A stretch of DNA of 64,000 nt from an uncultured Treponema sp. (GTDB taxonomy: Bacteria > Spirochaetota > Spirochaetia > Treponematales > Treponemataceae), in assembly GCA_900317625.1 (NCBI GenBank), contig ONHK01000009.1:62001-126000 (forward strand), given 5' to 3'. Below the pieces are notes generated by a model. It made no database searches, was not told where the DNA came from, and worked only from the letters and a program-made list of their open reading frames with translations. Every line of letters starts with the position of its first letter. The first letter of the stretch is position 1. Below are positions 60,563 through 64,000 of this stretch, one piece after another. Position numbers and translations under genes: made by a program.

Positions 60563-63121
60563 TTACATATGACCGATTCGGGCGAGAGAAGCCGAAATTA
60601 CATCAACATCTTCTTTTTCCTTAGAAGAACTAGGATCTGAAGAATATGCCTCATCCGCAACATCTATCATACAAGAATCCCAAGGTATACAATCCATTGT
60701 AGAAGCTCCATAAGTAGAAAATACCCCAACAGAAATTCCTGTTTCTTCAATATAAGATTTTGTAACACCTAAAGATTCCAAAGGAACTGTCACTTGATAT
60801 GCAGACATCTTTTTTCCTGCCGCAAGATAATCAATATAATTATAAGAACTCATATCTTTGCTCTTTTTGCCGCCCCAATTTCCTTCCTCATCAACAACAG
60901 CTGCCCACATATTTTTGCTTACACACTCATTGAAATAAACATCTCTAGTAATACCTGCTTTTTCAAAACCAACACAATATTCATCATCATAAGAAAATTT
61001 TCCATCAGAATTAGTTTGAAAAACTGAAGGTTCACCTATGCCCAGCCTTGGATGATACATAATCATTGTGTCTATTCCTGTACTCCAAGAATATAACAAT
61101 GCTTTTTGCCAGACACTGTTTCCGTCAACCAAAGCTCCATCTCCAGCAACACCTTTACCAGTATTTAACACCCAGCCCATAGGAAGAAACTGCGAGCCAG
61201 CATAAGATTGATCATTATCTACCGTATCTGCACCATCAACATTTGGAATCTCTACCATCAAATACAAGTTTGTATCATCCCAAGCGGCAAAAATAGCATA
61301 TAAATCAGGATCTGGATATTCGTGCCCTCCAAGCCATGCTCTCGGAGTATCACAGGCTGCAGCTTGAGCAACTTTCATTGATTCATCCCAGTCAGCCAAA
61401 GCTTTTATCGTCTTATTAACTCCGACCGCACCATTCTTATTCGTCCAGTAATACTGAGAAGCCTCAACTTTTGTGTAATCTACTGTCAATGTGTATGTTG
61501 CGCTTGCTGAGCCATTTTTTACTGTAATTGTGAATACCTGCGACTTTCCGTCTGTAATTGTTGCAGTTTTTGGGGTTATTGTTATTTCTGCGGAACTTGA
61601 ACTTGCTTCTGCTGTTACACTTACAGAACAAGAATCATCTGAACCGCTTAGAGATTTTTTGAATGATGTTCCAGAACTAGAAAGTGCACCAATTGAAGAA
61701 CCGTTTACATTAATAGAAGAAAGTGTTACATCATTCGGGTCTTCTGCCTTTCTTATTACAAAAAGTGAATATGTTTTTACAGTTCCGTCTTGTGCTGTTA
61801 CTGTAATCAAGAATGATTTTGGCTCTCCAACAACAAGGTCATCAGCGCTTGGACTTACAGAAACTGTTGCTTTTGCAGAATTTGCCACTGCCGTAACTGT
61901 AACTTCCTTAGTTCCAAAAGGAACTTCGTATTCTGTTTTCAGACCGATAGAAGTTCCATTCACCTTGATTTCTTTTAATGTAGCATTGCTGTCTAAAGTT
62001 GGTACGGTTGTAGGGTCGGAATCATAGAATTTTGATCCGTCATACCAGAAAGTCCCTGCAATATTTGACTCCAAATCCCCACTCTGACTTCCACCTTGAG
62101 GAATAAGAATAATTTTGATTTTTTCTGTAGAGCTTCCATATTTTTCAGTAACATCAACCATATACCAGCCACTAGGGTCATTCATATAATCAGAAGTAGC
62201 TTTTGTTGTCAAAGTTGTTCCAGACCACGCACCACACAATTCAGTTTTTGAAGTTTCTGTCCAAGCATAAAGATTTGTATTTGCCGCACACTTTACAAAA
62301 ATAACCGTCTTTCCAGCCAGCGCATTTCCAATCAAAGTATCAAAATCCGCAGAATCGCCACTAGGAACAGTTACAGTTCCCACAACTTTTGTTGCACTTC
62401 CGTCATTTACATACACTTTCCATGAACCAGGAGCAACACCGCTCAAAGAAGAGCTTGTTGTCGAGTCAGAATCAATTGAAAGTTTTCCAGAAAGAGGGTC
62501 GTCAATCCAGACTGAATAACCGGAAGCTGATTTTATGTTGGTAAACTTTACAGTTCCTGTTGTCTGAGCATACGTTGCCGCAGAAACGGAAGAATTAGTT
62601 TTGTAAGATGCAGCAAATCCGTCCGCATCAAAAAGATATGCGCTGGAAACACCGTCAAAACCGCTGAGTGCAACAGAAGAAATATCAACACCTGCGTTAA
62701 GCAAAGCAAGATACGCCTTGCCCTTTGCTGAATCCACACCGTCTTTTATTGTACCGATTGAATTTGCGCCAGGATTTATATCTGTAACCGCATAAAGAAT
62801 TTTTACAGGAACACCAGCTGTCTTATAGCCAGAAATTTCGATTACACGGTTTTTACCAACTGGAATATTTTCAACAGACAAAGTTCCCTTTCCGCCGTTT
62901 ACACTTACACCATCTTTTTGAACTGTTTTCTTTCCATAACTGTAAACTTTTACAGTTGCATTTGAAATCTTGCTAACGTCCACAAAACGCGATTTCGAAT
63001 CAAAATAAAGAGTTCCCAGCGATTCATCGCCTGAATCAGAATTCAGCTCCGCCAAATCGGAACAGCCAAACATCATCAGAGCGCAAAAAAGCCCACCGAT
63101 GATTTTCACCAACTTTTTCAT
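60563..63121 (-). CDS. Surface lipoprotein with starch-binding and cadherin-like domains
   Basis: This 852-residue lipoprotein has signal MKKLVKIIGGLFCALMMFGC (lipobox MFGC) and several domains. Residues about 25-250 have repeats rich in Ser/Thr/Gly. Residues about 260-345 resemble a CBM26 starch-binding module (IFVKCAANTNLYAWTETSKTELCGAWSG). Two cadherin-like beta-sandwich domains follow (LKEIKVNGTSIG and LSSINVNGSSIG regions). The C-terminal 300 residues resemble a carbohydrate-binding/DOMON-like module. It has no catalytic motif I can see. It follows the pullulanase gene and has AAGGAAGG before ATG. Confidence 0.75.
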   Translation of the reverse strand: MKKLVKIIGGLFCALMMFGCSDLAELNSDSGDESLGTLYFDSKSRFVDVSKISNATVKVYSYGKKTVQKDGVSVNGGKGTLSVENIPVGKNRVIEISGYKTAGVPVKILYAVTDINPGANSIGTIKDGVDSAKGKAYLALLNAGVDISSVALSGFDGVSSAYLFDADGFAASYKTNSSVSAATYAQTTGTVKFTNIKSASGYSVWIDDPLSGKLSIDSDSTTSSSLSGVAPGSWKVYVNDGSATKVVGTVTVPSGDSADFDTLIGNALAGKTVIFVKCAANTNLYAWTETSKTELCGAWSGTTLTTKATSDYMNDPSGWYMVDVTEKYGSSTEKIKIILIPQGGSQSGDLESNIAGTFWYDGSKFYDSDPTTVPTLDSNATLKEIKVNGTSIGLKTEYEVPFGTKEVTVTAVANSAKATVSVSPSADDLVVGEPKSFLITVTAQDGTVKTYSLFVIRKAEDPNDVTLSSINVNGSSIGALSSSGTSFKKSLSGSDDSCSVSVTAEASSSSAEITITPKTATITDGKSQVFTITVKNGSASATYTLTVDYTKVEASQYYWTNKNGAVGVNKTIKALADWDESMKVAQAAACDTPRAWLGGHEYPDPDLYAIFAAWDDTNLYLMVEIPNVDGADTVDNDQSYAGSQFLPMGWVLNTGKGVAGDGALVDGNSVWQKALLYSWSTGIDTMIMYHPRLGIGEPSVFQTNSDGKFSYDDEYCVGFEKAGITRDVYFNECVSKNMWAAVVDEEGNWGGKKSKDMSSYNYIDYLAAGKKMSAYQVTVPLESLGVTKSYIEETGISVGVFSTYGASTMDCIPWDSCMIDVADEAYSSDPSSSKEKEDVDVISASLARIGHM

Positions 63122-63214
63122 TTTTCCTTCCTTAAATTTTCATACTTTTTTATTAAACCGCCACAGTCCGCTTTTCCCACACGGAATGTGATGGAATATC
63201 ACTTTTTTAGTATT

Positions 63215-64000
63215 TTATTGCGCAAAAATTGTAACGCCAGTTCCTTCACACGTTGTATCACTTGAACTTACAGCACCAGTTTTGTTCATAACCATTGTAC
63301 CTTTTCCACTTAAAGTCAAATTACTTCCAGGGTTTATTACAATTGTTAAAGTTTTGTTCGCATTCGCTGGCGAAGAAGAAGAATTTGTTATCGTGTAATA
63401 AATCACATTTCCGCTTATCGTTGTTGAACCGACTCCATTTCTATTTCGTAATGCATCGTTGTCCTTGCGGAACTGAATCATATCTTTGTGATAATTAAAA
63501 CAGTCAACGTATTTTGCCTTGTAACTCCAGTCAATCTGATTCATTTCCTGACCCCACATATAAGAGTTGTGGGCTTCGCTTGCAAAAGTTCCTACCGCCT
63601 TTGTACGAAGAAATTCGTCGCCTGCGTGAATGAACGGAATTCCCTGAGCTGAAAGCAAGATTCCATGTCCGAATTTAACGATTGCGTCCGCATAATTTGT
63701 ATAACTAGTTCCTGCGGCAACGATTTTGTCATAAAAACAAAGATTATCGTGTGCCATAAGATAATTTACAGTCTGCTCTGGATTTGCAGTAAAATATCGT
63801 GTCCAAACACCTTCACTGTCACTTCCCAAGCCTGTACCTGAACCACGTAACCCCACAGTTGTATTCCAATAAGTAGAGTCACCGTCTTTGTCAGTTTTTC
63901 CGCTAAAGATGTAACCCAAAGTTTTTCCGTCATCACTTGAACCTTTTAAAGTTTCACGCCATTTTCCAGCAAAACATCCAATATGGGCATTAGAAAGTTC
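63215..64000 (-). CDS. Pullulanase-type GH13 enzyme, C-terminal part (truncated by window)
   Basis: The frame is open to the window end, so only the C-terminal 261 residues are seen. They include TVNYLMAHDNLCFYDKI (GH13 region IV, with the conserved HDN), LLSAQGIPFIHAGDEFLRTKAVG and a final beta-sandwich domain. The AHDN and GIPFIHAGDEF context favours a type I pullulanase over an alpha-amylase. The protein would hydrolyse alpha-1,6 bonds in starch or glycogen. It continues beyond 64000. Confidence 0.82.
   Translation of the reverse strand, partial: ELSNAHIGCFAGKWRETLKGSSDDGKTLGYIFSGKTDKDGDSTYWNTTVGLRGSGTGLGSDSEGVWTRYFTANPEQTVNYLMAHDNLCFYDKIVAAGTSYTNYADAIVKFGHGILLSAQGIPFIHAGDEFLRTKAVGTFASEAHNSYMWGQEMNQIDWSYKAKYVDCFNYHKDMIQFRKDNDALRNRNGVGSTTISGNVIYYTITNSSSSPANANKTLTIVINPGSNLTLSGKGTMVMNKTGAVSSSDTTCEGTGVTIFAQ

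Noticed and set aside
61491-62027. 178-aa reading frame opposite the starch-binding lipoprotein
   Set aside because: It mirrors Ser/Thr/Val-rich codons of the real gene on the other strand and has no start signal.

Overview
The window looks like chromosomal DNA of a host-associated Treponema-type spirochaete. This is an inference from gene content: AT-rich DNA, many lipoproteins with spirochaete-style lipoboxes, a flagellar FlhB-like fragment and a FliK-like gene at the end of the rpsP-khpA-rimM-trmD-rplS operon, SufBCDSU iron-sulfur assembly, and many carbohydrate and amino-acid ABC transporters. There are no phage genes, transposases, CRISPR arrays or rRNA genes. The only tRNA seen is tRNA-Leu(UAA). 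Most genes lie on the minus strand in long co-directional runs. Only 1-1.9 kb and two blocks between 27 and 37.2 kb read on the plus strand.

Layout: 0-1.9 kb RNase II-like exonuclease. 1.9-9.8 kb an outer-membrane protein and the suf operon (sufC-sufB-sufD-sufS-two lipoprotein genes-sufU). 9.8-17.2 kb RNA and nucleotide metabolism (DEDD exonuclease, RsmI-like methylase, HAD phosphatase, pnp, rpsO, single-domain ribF, sugar nucleotidyltransferase, deoD). 17.3-18.5 kb a split chromate transporter. 18.5-24 kb a maltose-type ABC transporter and malQ. 24.1-26.7 kb pgeF and a large protein of unknown function. 27-30.1 kb a cation/proton antiporter and pgi. 30.3-36.2 kb a DUF3015/DUF4105 pair, a kinase with a degenerate receiver, its response regulator, a degenerate GGDEF membrane protein and the tRNA. 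36.3-42.4 kb tatD, small genes, yraN and the ribosomal/flagellar operon. 42.5-46.2 kb a polar amino-acid ABC transporter with argH. 46.3-54 kb an oligopeptide ABC system containing an OppC-OppD fusion, interrupted by an msmK-type ATPase and headed by a DtxR-family regulator. 54-60.3 kb ilvB, a CBS-ACT protein and livFGMH. 60.5-64 kb a starch-binding lipoprotein and the 3' part of a pullulanase.

Functional themes: alpha-glucan use (pullulanase and surface starch-binding lipoprotein, MalEFG-like uptake, MalQ, possibly the lone MsmK-type ATPase, Pgi); branched-chain amino-acid uptake next to acetolactate synthase; and peptide and polar amino-acid uptake.

The most unusual content is intergenic. 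Five GC-rich modular stem-loop elements begin at, or overlap, the stop codon of the preceding gene and always point the same way as that gene (after sufC, the HAD gene, pgeF, the antiporter and glnQ). Their stems keep pairing while the stem sequence changes. A second family of about 157 bp with inverted-repeat ends occurs as two direct copies bracketing livHMGF, with a partial end upstream of the exonuclease gene. A third, about 24-bp repeat touches the 3' ends of oppF and the region after oppB. Four genes (deoD, tatD, malQ, argH) have a -10-like hexamer 6-8 nt before a start codon that lacks a Shine-Dalgarno sequence, which suggests leaderless mRNAs.
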